Source: Hemibagrus wyckioides
Lineage: Eukaryota; Chordata; Actinopteri; Siluriformes; Bagridae
NCBI RefSeq assembly: GCF_019097595.1
Contig: NC_080715.1
Location: forward strand, 9,608,573-9,672,572
Reading direction: 5' to 3'
DNA length: 64,000 nt
The notes under the pieces are model-generated. The model searched no databases and was not told the DNA's origin. It saw only the letters and a program-made list of their open reading frames with translations. The position numbers were made by a program, and so were the translations under genes. Positions 36,790-49,160 of the stretch are shown one piece after another. Position 1 is the stretch's first letter; each line of letters begins with the position of its first letter.

Positions 36790-39700
36790 GATTCTGTGAA
36801 GCGTAAAGCTCTTTTTCTTTTTGGGAAGAAATACAATATGATTTCTGTTTCTTTTGTGGAAAATATTTTTGTCCAATACTATAATGCTTTACTTAACACT
36901 ACTTCTAAATTAATACTTCGCTATAATCTGACTGCAAACTCCACATTGACCCGACAGCTCAGTCAAGCAAGACTCTAACTAAAGAAGATGAATCATGCAG
37001 ACTGGATGACAAGGTTTTATTTGCAATCAGTGCTGGTTACAAGAATTGAGCTGCTCACGAATGAACATCCCAACAACCTCCGAAATAATCATCACAAAAC
37101 ATAGCCTTTTTATTCTTTTCCCTTATCTTTTCATAATATTCAAACCAAACCCTCTTCACTGAGAAAGTCCCACCTATTTTCTTATTTGGAATATCGGGTT
37201 CTTTTGGACACCATTATATCTTTAATTTTTAACTCTCTCACAGTCCATTATAATTGGACTTTCGAGGTCAGTTATGAAAATAGTGGGCATCTGTGCCCTT
37301 ATCAATAGGACTTTTTCCAGCTTATTTTCATCAAACAGTTCATTTTGACCAGGACAGCATGGGCACGCTTCAGGGCCGCTGATTGCTTAATTTTAATTCA
37401 TTGCAAACAATGCTTTCTTTCACTTCTAAACCTGCTATAGTGTTAGTCACAGTTTTCTCCCAATTATCCCTAACTCTATCTCCTTGCCACCCTTAGCTTC
37501 CTACGACGCGATGCACTTCTGCTCAGAACCTCGGGCACAGCTCCAACCCCGGCCATACCAAGATTGAAGCTCAACAAAGATTGATTTTTTTCAATATGCA
37601 GATATCCAATTATTATAGTCCAGCAAAGTCATCTTATTGGAAACTTAATAATTCTTTATTGAAAATCAAATCAGTAAAAAAATAGAGATTACACGCCTCA
37701 TTAAGTATTTTTTTGAAAAGGCTTATTCAGAAAAACCATATTGCGCTAATTGGGCACCTTTTAAATTTGAGGCTTCTAAATATTTAAGGCATGTTGGCAG
37801 TCATTTTGCTAAAGTTCATAAAGAACAGGAAGATAAAATTATATTTGGAATTACCTCACTCCTAAATATAGGGTCTAATAACTTCTCAGATATAGAATAA
37901 AATATACCTATATTATATACCTATACCTATATACCGATATAGATAAAGAATACCTCCTAGAAAAAAATCAGGCTACATTAAATACTATTCATCAGTTAAA
38001 AATTAATGATAAAATATTAAAGGACCCTAAAGAGGTTTCAGAGTATTGCTCCACCTTTTACAGTAAACTATATGCATCACAATATGATGCTAAAGCCTCA
38101 GATGATTTCCTAAATTCAGTGGGAGAGATTAAAAAAAAAGATAATTTACAAAAGCTATGTGTGACCAATCTATTAACCAATTCAATTCATAACTTAAAAA
38201 ATAACAAGTCTCCTGGAACTGACGGACTAACCTCAGAATTTTATGTTACTTGCTTCCCCGTTTCTTCTTTTAGTTTTTTGTGAAAGTTTGTCTAAGTCCA
38301 GCCTCCCATCTACCATGACCCAGGGGTTAATTACCCTTATTCCTAAGCCTAAAAAATATTTGACCATTATTGATAATTGGCGGCCAATTAGTCTTTTGAA
38401 TAACGATTATAAATTGCTTCTATATTTGTTAAAAACTTATTATAGATGAAACTCAATCAGGTTTTATGAAAAACAAGCACATTTCGAATAATATGAGGTT
38501 GGTTTTAGATATATTAGATTAGTCATATTTAATTGATGAAAATAGTTTTATTTTATTGTTAGATTTTTGCAAAGCTTTTGATACCATGGAACATAGTTTT
38601 TGAGTTCCTTTGTGCAGCAGTTAAAACCCTGTATAATAATACTCAATCAAACTCAAATATGGAACTACCTCTAGATTTGTTTTAAAAAGAGGTATTAGAC
38701 AGGGTTGTCCTATTTCTCCGTATATTTTCCTGCTTGTAACCCAATTATTATCTGTGCATGTTAAAAAAGTACTTTTAAGGGTATCTCAATTGCAAACAGA
38801 GAAGTTATTATAAATCAGTTAGCCGATGATACAACCCTTTTTTTTTTGAAAAATAGTAACCAAATTCCAGTTGCAATTAATGTTATTAATAAGTTTTCTA
38901 GTGCCTCTGGTCTCTAATATTAGTAAGTGTGAACTAATGACTGTTAAAGACTGTGATTTAACAAGTATTTGTAACATTCCTGTTAAAGATAGTGTTACAT
39001 ACTTAGGTATCGTTATTGTTAAAGACCAGCTAAAAAGACGTTCTCTGAATTTTAACCCCATAATTGATAAAACTAAAAAAGAATTCAGCTTTTGGCTTCA
39101 AAGAGATCTTTCCCTAAAGGGGAGATTTATCCTTATGAAGGCTGAAGGTATAGCCCGACTAACATAAAGAGAAATTGTTACTGTACCTTATGTTTTGTCT
39201 CATTGAGTCTCTTTATTGAACGGAAAATTTATTTGCTGGAGAAAAGTGTGGTTGTTACCACAGAAATATCATCTTAGGAATAAGATTAAAGAAGTTTCTT
39301 ATAAGCTTATTCACAGATTTTATCCAGCAATTCATTATTTACATAAATTAAAAAAAAAAAAAAGAGGAATAAATGTAAATTGTATTTTTTGTAATGATTA
39401 TGAGGAAACTGCCTTGAACTTATTTTGGCATCGTACATACTCAGTTACTCAGGTCCAACAATTTATTAATGAAAATATTCAGTGTTTAAGACCTCGTTCA
39501 CTCTTATGGGAAAATGTCCTCTTTGGCTTTACTGACTATCCTGACCAACAGGAACAGTACTTTTACTTAATTCATTTACTATTCTATTGACCAAATCTTA
39601 GTAAAAGTGTAAATTTACTAATAAAATACCCAATTTTATGGTTTTGTTGACTGAAATATGTATTTATATTGACAGTGTTCGAGACTCTGTTAATGAGAGC

Positions 39701-39870
39701 TGTAAAAACTTTGAAAGTTTGTGAATTTTACAATATATTTATTTGATTGTATATATGCATACATGTGTATATATGTATATCTTGTATTTATGTTTTGGAG
39801 TTTTATACTTCCCTCCCCCTGGCAACTGTTTTTGTTTTGTTGTAATTTGTTTTTCTGTTGTTGTTGTTTT
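36790..39870 (+). mobile_element. L1-like LINE remnant, copy B
   Basis: Counterpart of 3395-5340. It keeps more of the reverse transcriptase: IPKPKKYLTIIDNWRPISLL at about 38340, decayed LLLDFCKAFD near 38555, FIG/RGIRQGCPISPYIF near 38695 and ADDTTLF near 38823, then TYLGIVIVKD and the C-terminal ALNLFWHRTYS. Stops and frameshifts throughout. 36860-37590 is unrelated inserted sequence in which I recognise nothing. Confidence 0.75.
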
Positions 39871-40229
39871 TTTTTTTTTTAAATATTGTTTCTTGATAAC
39901 ATGTTATTAAGAAACATGTTAAAGCACAACGCAGACAACACCGGTTACACCTACCAGTGTGTTTTTATTAAAATTTCCACAGCAGTGCTGCAATGGAAAC
40001 ACATCACTACTTGGTGTTCAGACTTCTCCCTTCACTGCTGCAATGCAGGCGTCATGTTATGTTCTGTTTATTTTGGAAATCTGAACAGTTTAATCTCCGT
40101 TAGTTCCGGGTCTTATAAAATTATCCAACCTCTGAACAACACGGTCATAATATAAATGTTGACATTTTTAATCGCAGGATTAAATCAATGACCGTAATAT
40201 CCATGAGTACAAACAGCCTCCAGTAGACG

Positions 40230-40263
40230 TCTTCTTCTTCTTCTTCTTCTTCTTCTTCTTCTT
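40230..40263. repeat. (TTC)n microsatellite
   Basis: About eleven CTT/TTC units, against three at the matching place in copy A (about 5712). Confidence 0.9.
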
Positions 40264-40479
40264 GTGTTTATTGGAGCTTGGGGTCCATTTCCATCACCTA
40301 GTGGAGTGTGGAGCATAAAACCATAGGGTTTTATGTAGAGAAACAACATAGGAGGCGTTAAAAAAAAAAGATTAATTAGTAGTACTGTATCCTAAATCCA
40401 ATATTCAATCTTATTTCTTTTAAATAATTTATTATGAAGTAATAAATTATTTATATTGACTGCTTTGTATGGAAGCCTG

Positions 40480-42815
40480 TTTCCGCCACTTAATAAAAAA
40501 AAAGGTTCTTGCCTTTTATCTCACGATTCTGACTTTTTTTCTCAGAATTGCGTGATATAAACTCGCAATTCTGACTTTTTTTTCTGTGCTTGCATGCTAC
40601 CTGGCTCTACTTTTGCTAAAAAGTGTCAATATGCTTACTGTAATTGTGAGAAATATAAATAACATTAACGCTTTCAGACCCTGCGTCCATTGGAATGGAC
40701 ATCACATGTTTTTCTCTGTAAACCAATAAAAATGTATCTTTTCAGAATTTGAAAAACGCCAGGTCACTGATTGGCCCCTAATCGACCAATTGCAATCAAC
40801 TTATGACCCCTAACTTAATATGAGCAAGCTTTATGAGTCACACAACACAGCCATGGCTCACCTACTGAACAAGAGGAGGAGTTAGCACACTTTTCACCTT
40901 TAAAATGCTATTTTATGTCCATGGTAGCTTTATCAATTTGCACTGTGTATAATTTTAACAGTACCAAGTGATAATATTTAAAGTCAATTTCAAAACAATT
41001 CAAAGTTGTAGAGCACAGGATTTTTTTAAAGTTTAATGTCCATCTCAATGGACATGAGGTCTTAAGAGTAATCACAAGGAATATCATTGTTTTGTATTAG
41101 TATGGCATGGTTGGGACATTTGTGGACATATTTATAGCTAAAATTTGATCTGAAAATATGTTTGTCATTCTTAAATAGCTAATATTAATTTACTATAAAG
41201 TAAATTAATTAGAGTATACAGTGAAATACTTTCTTGAACCTCTGATAAACCATCTGATTATAACTGCTTGGATTCAGGAGATGATGAAACAAAAGAGAAA
41301 GATAGGTGAGATACAATTTTGCTTAGCAATCACAACATGTTCAGACAAATGTTGCATTGAATATATTGTATAGTGAGATGAAAAATGTTTATTCAGCATG
41401 GTATAGATATTTAAGCAATTTTTATTATCCAATTCAGGGGACGTCAGGGATGAAGCAGTGCCACTAATAGGGCGAGAAGTTGTTGTTGAGGCATGAAAAT
41501 AAAAAAAGATGATCAAAAATAGACCAGAATTCCTTAACTGCAGTTAAAAATGTAGTAGTGCAACATAAGGTTTAGTTTTAAAACTTTTAAAAGGGTTCTA
41601 AAAAAATTTTATTTTTAAATACAACAACTAAATGAGTAATCAGCTGGCGACCACTTGTTCTCCTTGGATAACTGTTGAATATTATTGTTTGATTGTTAAA
41701 TATGATTGTTGGTAAGTAATCACATAAAAAGCTGGACATCTTGCAATAGCATTTTTATGCTCCAGAAATAAAAAAAAAACAAAAAACAAATTCTGTTCAA
41801 ATGGCATTATTTTACATCTGTTATGACCCACTGGCCATTGCAGTGGACATTTTAAAAAGCAATTATAAATATTTGATATTTAATTTTTTTTCCTGACTCT
41901 TGTTTTTGGGTGTATTCCGGGTAGGAAAATAACATTCTTTTATTTTTTTCATCATTGGAACATAATTCAGGTCTGAAAGGGTTAAGATTCCTCAATTTCT
42001 ACTTTTGATTTTATTGACAGGTTGGAAGTGACCCTATTAAGCCCAAATATGCTTTCTATGTTGTCTTACAGATTTCTGAATAACTTCATAGTACACTGCA
42101 TATTAAAGGGGTCATTAAATGCATTTTATATCTTTACATTATGGCCCCCAATCAAAAAAAAAAAGTGTCCGCTTTGTTTTTATACTGATTAAATGTTTTA
42201 CCTGGAGTACAGAGTCATTAACAGTTGCATACATAAAAAGAGCTGCTTCATTGCAGACAAATAATAGCAGACATTTGAAAGTGTTCCTCCCTACAAAGTA
42301 GAATTGTATATTAACTGATTAGATCAATATTTTATTCACAAATCTGGCATCACATTATTATTCCGAAAGGTAGCAGTAAAAAAAAAAAAGGAAGGAAATA
42401 TGACATGACTGATGAAATATTATCAGGGAAAATTATTCTCAAGTCAGTATACTGACTATCATCATACTGAGTATCATCAGACAATGATTTATCATTATTT
42501 TTTTACTGGACCACGGCAGTACTTCACTGTGGCTTGGCAGTACATCAACAGAACGCTCCCTTGATTTGCATGTTAAGGGGTATGCAGAGGAAAATTGATA
42601 TATCATGAACGGGGTTATATCAAATTCTGGCATTTCAAAAAGGTGGCTAACACAAAATTCATATTTCAAACTGAGATGTGAACTGTGCAACTCGCAATTC
42701 TGAGAAAAAAAAGTCAGAATTGCGAGTTTATATCTCACAATTCTGAGAAAAAAGTCAGAATCGTGAGATAAAAAGTCGCAAGAACCTTTTTTATTTTTTA
42801 TTAAAGGGGCTTCCA
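40480..42815. mobile_element. Inverted-repeat element with TCAGAATT-type ends
   Basis: Left end (AGGTTCTTGCCTTTTATCTC, ACGATTCTGAC) and right end (GAATCGTGAGATAAAAAGTC, GCAAGAACCTTTTTT) are inverted copies built from short repeats of CTCAGAATTG/GACTTTTTT. They bracket the piggyBac-type MITE. Absent from copy A. Family not assigned. Confidence 0.6.
40669..41981. mobile_element. piggyBac-type non-autonomous element
   Basis: Bounded by TTAA at 40665-40668 and 41982-41985, with inverted ends CGCTTTCAGACC and CCCTTTCAGACC. TTAA targets and CCC-starting ends are the mark of piggyBac elements. 1313 bp with no transposase frame. Inserted inside the inverted-repeat element around it. Confidence 0.75.
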
Positions 42816-42853
42816 TAGGGCTTTGGGCTGTTTCCTAGTCGTCGATGTTTTGA

Positions 42854-43785
42854 ATGTGCTCAACTAGCACAAGGACCAGCCCCGATTTAATTGCTCTCAT
42901 TAAGAGCCACCTAACCTTTGGTTCATATGAGATCAGACAATCTAAATTACTTTTAGATGGTATTGATATAACAGATAGGAAATGCAATAATAAACACATT
43001 CGCCGGATTTTTCAAACTCAAAGAAGAATTACTCCGAGAGGGAAATTTTATTGGAGATCTTATATTCAGTATATTAACTGGCATAAAGCCTGGCTTATGC
43101 CTAATAAATACTGCATCTCTAACAAAATAAAAGATGTTCACTTTAAGATTCTCCACAAGATTTACCCTGTAAACTCTGTTTTATCTAGATATTTGGAGGT
43201 AGATAATAAATGTTCTTTCTGTGATACATTTGTTCTTTGAGTGTGAGAAAACAAAAAGATTCTTAACTCTCCTAAAATGCCATCTCTTGGACCACCTCAG
43301 TGTATCTCACTCCTATAGTATTGATGACGTAATTTTTTATTATGGGAATTCGGAAAATAAACCTCTTGAATTTGTAGTTAATTATTTTGTCTTAGATGCA
43401 AAATTCTTTATAAATAAACAAAGAATTCGAAAGGAACAATTGTCTTTCCCCCATTTCATAATAGAAATGACCTCACTTTTTAATTCTCTTAAACTAATTA
43501 AACAATTTAATAAGAAGAATAATAGACTTCTACATTTCTATGACATTGTCTTTAAGTGAAGTAAATCTCTTGCTAAATCTTTTCCACTGTTTATATATCA
43601 TAACTATCCTCTCGTGTCTTTTACCTTTACTTTGGACTGCCATATTATTTATAATTCTCTGACCTTTGTGTTTGATTTGTTGTAATTACTGTTTTGTTTG
43701 TTTGTTTGTTTTTTGTTTTGTTTAATTGTATTTAATGTGCTTTGTATTCTATTTTGTGTTTCAAGTTATTTCAATAATAGAAAAA
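42854..43785 (+). mobile_element. L1-like LINE 3' end
   Basis: Reads GKFYWRSYIQYINWHKAWLM, ISNKIKDVHFKILHKIYPVN, CSFCD, then after a frame change IHLFFECEKTKRF to a stop at 43557-43559. This is the C-terminus of an L1-like ORF2 with a zinc-binding C..C...H...C motif. A T- and GTTT-rich 3' tail follows. 5'-truncated; absent from copy A. Confidence 0.75.
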
Positions 43786-44027
43786 AAGGACCAAAGACGT
43801 CACTTCCGTAAAAACAATAGTAGTTGTGAAAAGTAGTTTTGTTTACACAAATTGTAAAATGAAACTGTACAACACTGGTGTTCTCCCACTCTGGATTGTG
43901 ATATTTTTATTTGTTCCTCCACTTTGGATGGTGATTTTTATTTTTATTTTAATTATATATTTTTTCTAACTTTTGTGACACACCCGGTCCACCCGGTGGT
44001 TTTTTTTTTTTTCAGTTCCTCCATTTC

Positions 44028-44075
44028 ATGGACGCGCGGCTCGGTCAGGTGGATCAACTTGAAAATGGTGTATAA
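44028..44075 (+). promoter_or_regulatory. Upstream ORF abutting receptor B start
   Basis: Same 15-codon frame as at 6004-6051. Its TAA (44073-44075) overlaps the main ATG (44075-44077) by one base. Confidence 0.45.
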
Positions 44076-47000
44076 TGTTGTATTTCAGGACGGGGTCAAC
44101 ATGGATTTATCTGGTGCTTTTGTTTTTCCCCAACATTAACGGTAGGAGCTCTTTCTGTATCGGTTATACCAAAGTGTAACTGTGTGGATTGGTACGAAAC
44201 AAAACAGCTGTGTTTTTACTGAATAGACTCAATTGTTTCGTTGTAGAACATTTTTAGTTTTCTCTTGGTTGTACTACACCTCTTAATCCTCAGGTTCAGT
44301 ATCTGGTGGGGAATTTCCTAAAGCAGGTATTCCCGGTGTCCTGTATATTTGTATTTGAAGTCGCCTCTTTGTCTTTTGTCTTCGTCCTTTTAGTCCACGA
44401 CCAGGTCAGGGAAATAAACGACATCTATCTGTCAGTCCGATAACCACAAATCGTCTGTAAAAGCCATACAACAGTCACAGAAGTTATTGTGTTACATTTT
44501 TAACCTCATGATTTTGTGTGTGTGTGAATGAGTAAAAAAAGGAGTATAAAGTTACATTACATTATAACAATATAAATAATATATATTTTTTAAATATACA
44601 ATATAACAATACTCAGAGAAATACCAAAGCTGAATAAATACAGAGTGGATGAATGAGTGAATAAGTGAATAAATACAGTGGGACATGAATATCAGTGCAA
44701 AAACAGTAACAGTGCAAACAGGTATTAATGAGATTGGGGAAATATTGCACAGATTATAATAACAGCAGTGCAGTTCTGGTTGTTTAGTGTTTAGTGCATT
44801 AGCAGCAACTTGGTGGGGTGGGGTGGGGGGGTGCAGTCTTGACTATTTGAGCCAGGTCTCTCCGGTACTCCTGTAGAAATTTACTAGGAGCTGAGAGGGT
44901 ACTTTGTAATTCCTGAGTGTGTGTGTGTGTGTGTGTGTATGTGTGTGTGTGTGTGTGTTATTTTAGAGAAAAAGAACTGTATCCATGACCAAGCAGATAA
45001 TTGTAACTGCAGAAGGAAAGAAACAGGAATTATGTCTTAATAGCAAGATAAGGCAAATTTGTAAGAAAGGTTTCAACACATTCTACTGAATATTGGCAAT
45101 TCTGTTCGAACAAGGAGACTTTTTTAAGCTAATCAATAGAGTTACTTTCATGTACGAGACTACCGTTTTGGCAGTATTATGAAATATTGTGTGCCTTTTC
45201 AGTAAGGCTTCTCGAACATTAGAGCTTGAGGAGACCTGTTGAAGCAGAAATCACTATTAAAAAGCTTTTTTAATACCAGGATGATGGCCAACTCATTCAA
45301 GTGTCACTTACAACCGCAGGATGACATCAAGTGACCTACAAAAAGAATGGTAAACAACAGCTGGAGTGAAGTGCACATTGAGGACGGTTTGTAATAGGCC
45401 CCTAGAGGCAAGTCATGCAAAGCTTGAAAAATCCCTTTATTAATGAGAAGCAAAGAAGAGCCAGGTTGAGGTTTTCAAAAAACCTATAAATATTGGACCA
45501 TAAAGGACTGGGGTAGGGCATTTTCACTGATGAGTCCAATTATCAGCTTTTCCCAACACTTGGTCATCTAATGGTTAGAAGGAGACCTGGAGAGGCCTAA
45601 AAGACACTGTGTCAAGCAAACACTGTGAAATTTGGTGGAGGATTGGTGATGATCCAGGACACTGCTCCGTGCCACATAGCCAGGTCAATCAAGGTGTGGA
45701 TGGAGGACCACCACATAAAGACTCTCTCATGGCCAACCCAATCTCCAGACTTGAACCCCATTTGAAAACCTCTGGAAGGTGATCAAGAGGAAAATGGATG
45801 GTTACAATCCATCAAACAAACATGAGCTGCTTGAATTTTTGTCCTAGAAATGGCATAAAGTCACCCAAAAGCAATGCGAAAGATTGGAGAGAAGGCATGG
45901 CAGCATACAATTGTTTGATGGCTACTATGTACACTTTGATACCAGAGATGGTGGGAGACGAGTTTAGATTATTTAGTTTTGCTAGCATTAAGTTAATGTG
46001 TTAAACCTAGTTGCACTTTTTTATTCAATAAAAATAATGAGACCACAATATTACATGATTTCACGAGAGGTGCATTATGCAGTAGGTTCACTGCTATTTT
46101 AAAAAAAAATATACATGTTAATGTTGATTTTCTATCTAATATTGTAAAGTAGCGTTTACAATAATTTTTACAAAAAGTTAGTGTCACAGTGATCTTCCTG
46201 TAAAGCAAAGGGTTTTGTTAAGCTCAATCTTCTCATTTCAGATATGTACTTTACACTTCTCTCACTTAACTGCCTTGTTATGGATTTATAAAGGTCTGCC
46301 CCACTTGTGTGACAAGGAGGTTTATCTTCCATAAAGCATAGTCTTTATCTTAGTCTAGTTAATGTGTGTAAATGTCTTCAGCCAGTACTTCCATTTTCTT
46401 GGTCCAGTGGTTTATTCAATAAATGAGAGGTCACTATGAACTGCCCTTTTCTTGGTACTGAGCCATTATAAACATGACATTTTATATTTTGAATCCTATG
46501 ATGTTATTGTGCTGATTCATCTTATCATGATTTTATACAGGTCATGTCACCATGCTTTGTTTACCACATGGAGTCAGGGTAGAGAAGAGATGCAGGTTCT
46601 TATTTCAATTTGGGGCCAAAAACAAAAAGCAATGAAAATGAAAATGAAAACTCATAATGTATACAAGAAGCGTAGCTTTTTGTTTTCCTTTTTTTCCCCG
46701 AACAGTGTTTAATACCTGATACGAGAGGATTTTATGCCAGTGTTGTTTGTGTTTGACAAATTCAGAAAGCTAGCAGTATGTGTAGTATCTACTCCTGTTA
46801 CAGACCCTGACTGACTAGCTGTTTCTTTTCCAGATAAGTGAAATAAACTTCAGTATAGTTCCAAATGTATGTTTTGCAGTCTTCAGCTGTCCAGTTTTGG
46901 TGAGCTTGTAGCAACTGTAGCCTGAGCTTTCTGTTCTTGGCGATAGTTCTGTTCAGAGATATTTACCAATAGTCTCCCAGAATTATCACGCATAATTGGT

Positions 47001-49121
47001 TCGCCATCTGACCCCACAGAACTTGATCGGGCGACTGATTACCTGGAGTCAATGTTTCACATCACCCTAGACACTGTAGCTCCACTTAAAAGGAAAATAA
47101 TTAAAGAGAAGAAACTAGCACCCTGGTACAATGACCACACACAAGCTTTAAAACAATCAGCTAGGAAACTAGAACGTAAATGGCGTCAAACTAAATTAGC
47201 AGTATTTCAGTTAGCAAGGAAGGAAAGCCTTCTGAGATACAAAAATTCTCTTAGTGCTGCTAGATCAGCGTATCTCTTTGCCCTAATTGAAGATAACAAA
47301 AACAATCCTAAATTTTTATTTACTACTGTAGCAAAACTTACTAGGAGTAAAACCACTGTAGAAAAGTGCACTCCATGTATATGCAGCAGCAATGACTTCA
47401 TGTATTTTTTCAATGAAAAAATTGACAATATCAGGCAAAAAATTCAGACTATTAATTTAAAACCAAATTATTTGATAGATAATTCTTTAGATAATATAAC
47501 TATTTCTGATCAGAGCTTAGAATGCTTTACTCCACTTTAAGAGCCTGATCTAATTTTACTAACTTTCTCTTCAAAACTTTCAACCTGCATTCTAGATCCT
47601 CTACCCATGTCTTTCCTTAAACAGATATTACCAGTAGCTACCGAACCACTTCTAAAAATCATTAATTCTTCCCTTAGCACTGGCTATGTGCCTAAATCTT
47701 TTAAGCTAGCAGTTATCAAGCCCTTGATTAAAAACCCGGACCTTGACCTCTGTCAGCTGTCTACCTATAGACCAATATCAAACCTGCCCTTTATCTCCAA
47801 GATCCTAGAAAAGGCTGTAGCACAGCAGTTATGTTTATACCTGCATAGAAATAACATTTATGAAATGTATCAGTCAGGATTTAGGCCTCATCACACCACA
47901 GAGACAGCACTGGTTAAAGTGGTAAATGACCTGTTACTGGCTTGTGATCAGGGTTGTGTCTCCTTACTGGTGCTACTGGATCTTAGTGCAGCTTTTGACA
48001 CCATTGACCACACTATTCTACTTGACAGGCTAGAACATGTTGTTGGTGTTAAAGGAACAGCCCTCTCCTGGCTCAGGTCTTATTTGACTGACCGTTATCA
48101 ATTTGTAGATCTAGATGGTGACTTCTCTGTGCATACCAAGGTTATGTTTGGTGTTCCACAAGGTTCTGTTTTAGGTCCACTGCTTTTCTCCCTATACATG
48201 TTACCCCTTGGTGCTATTATTCATAAACATGGTATTAGCTTCCACTGTTATGCCAAAGACACACAGCTATATGTTTCAGCGAAGTCAGATGAGAGACACC
48301 AGCTTATTAATATAGAAGAATGTGTAAAGGACATTAGACATCGGATGGTCACTAACTTTCTCCTGCTTAACTCTGAGAAGACAGAGGTGCTTGTACTAGG
48401 ACCACATGCAGCTAGAAGTAAACTTTCTGATTACAAAGTAACCGTGGATGGTCTTTTGGGTTTCATTTTGTCTAGCAGTAAAAGATCTTGGTGTGATTAT
48501 TGACTCTGGTCTTTCTTTTGAAGCTCATGTAGATAATATCACTAGGGTAGCCTTCTTTCATCTCAGAAATATTGCCAAGATAAGAAATATGATGCCACTT
48601 CATGATGCAGAAAAACTAGTTAATGCTTTTGTTACCTCTAGGTTGGATTATTGTAATGCCTTACTGTCTGGGTGATCTAGTAGGAGCATTAACAAGCTCC
48701 AGTTAGTCCAGAATGCAGCAGAAGCAAAACCATGGGCATCAATATGAAGTTACGCCCTTTTCAGTATGACAATCAGCCACTTCACACAGCAAAGACAACA
48801 GTGGTATGGCTTTGGTACAAGTTTCTGGATGTCCTTGATTGAAAGCCCAGACATCACATTACACTTGAGATAAGAAATATTGCTCTGACACCTTTCTTAA
48901 AACTCCTAGAAGAAAGGTAAACCTTACAGGGTACAAAATCAGACTCTTCTCCAATAAACAATCAGCATTCACCTGAACTCTGATTGGTTTATGGCACATT
49001 AGAGGTGCACAACACACAGTAAGCTCTCTGGGGGGAAAGCAACAGTTTGCTCATTCTTATGGTGTGAATGTATTCATATTTCTCATATTATTAAAATATT
49101 CTCTCTTTCTTTCTCTGTCTC

Positions 49122-49160
<39 letters not shown>

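Noticed and set aside
36860..37590. Possible LTR or solo LTR in copy B
   Set aside because: No TG...CA ends, target duplication or internal retroelement motif could be found.
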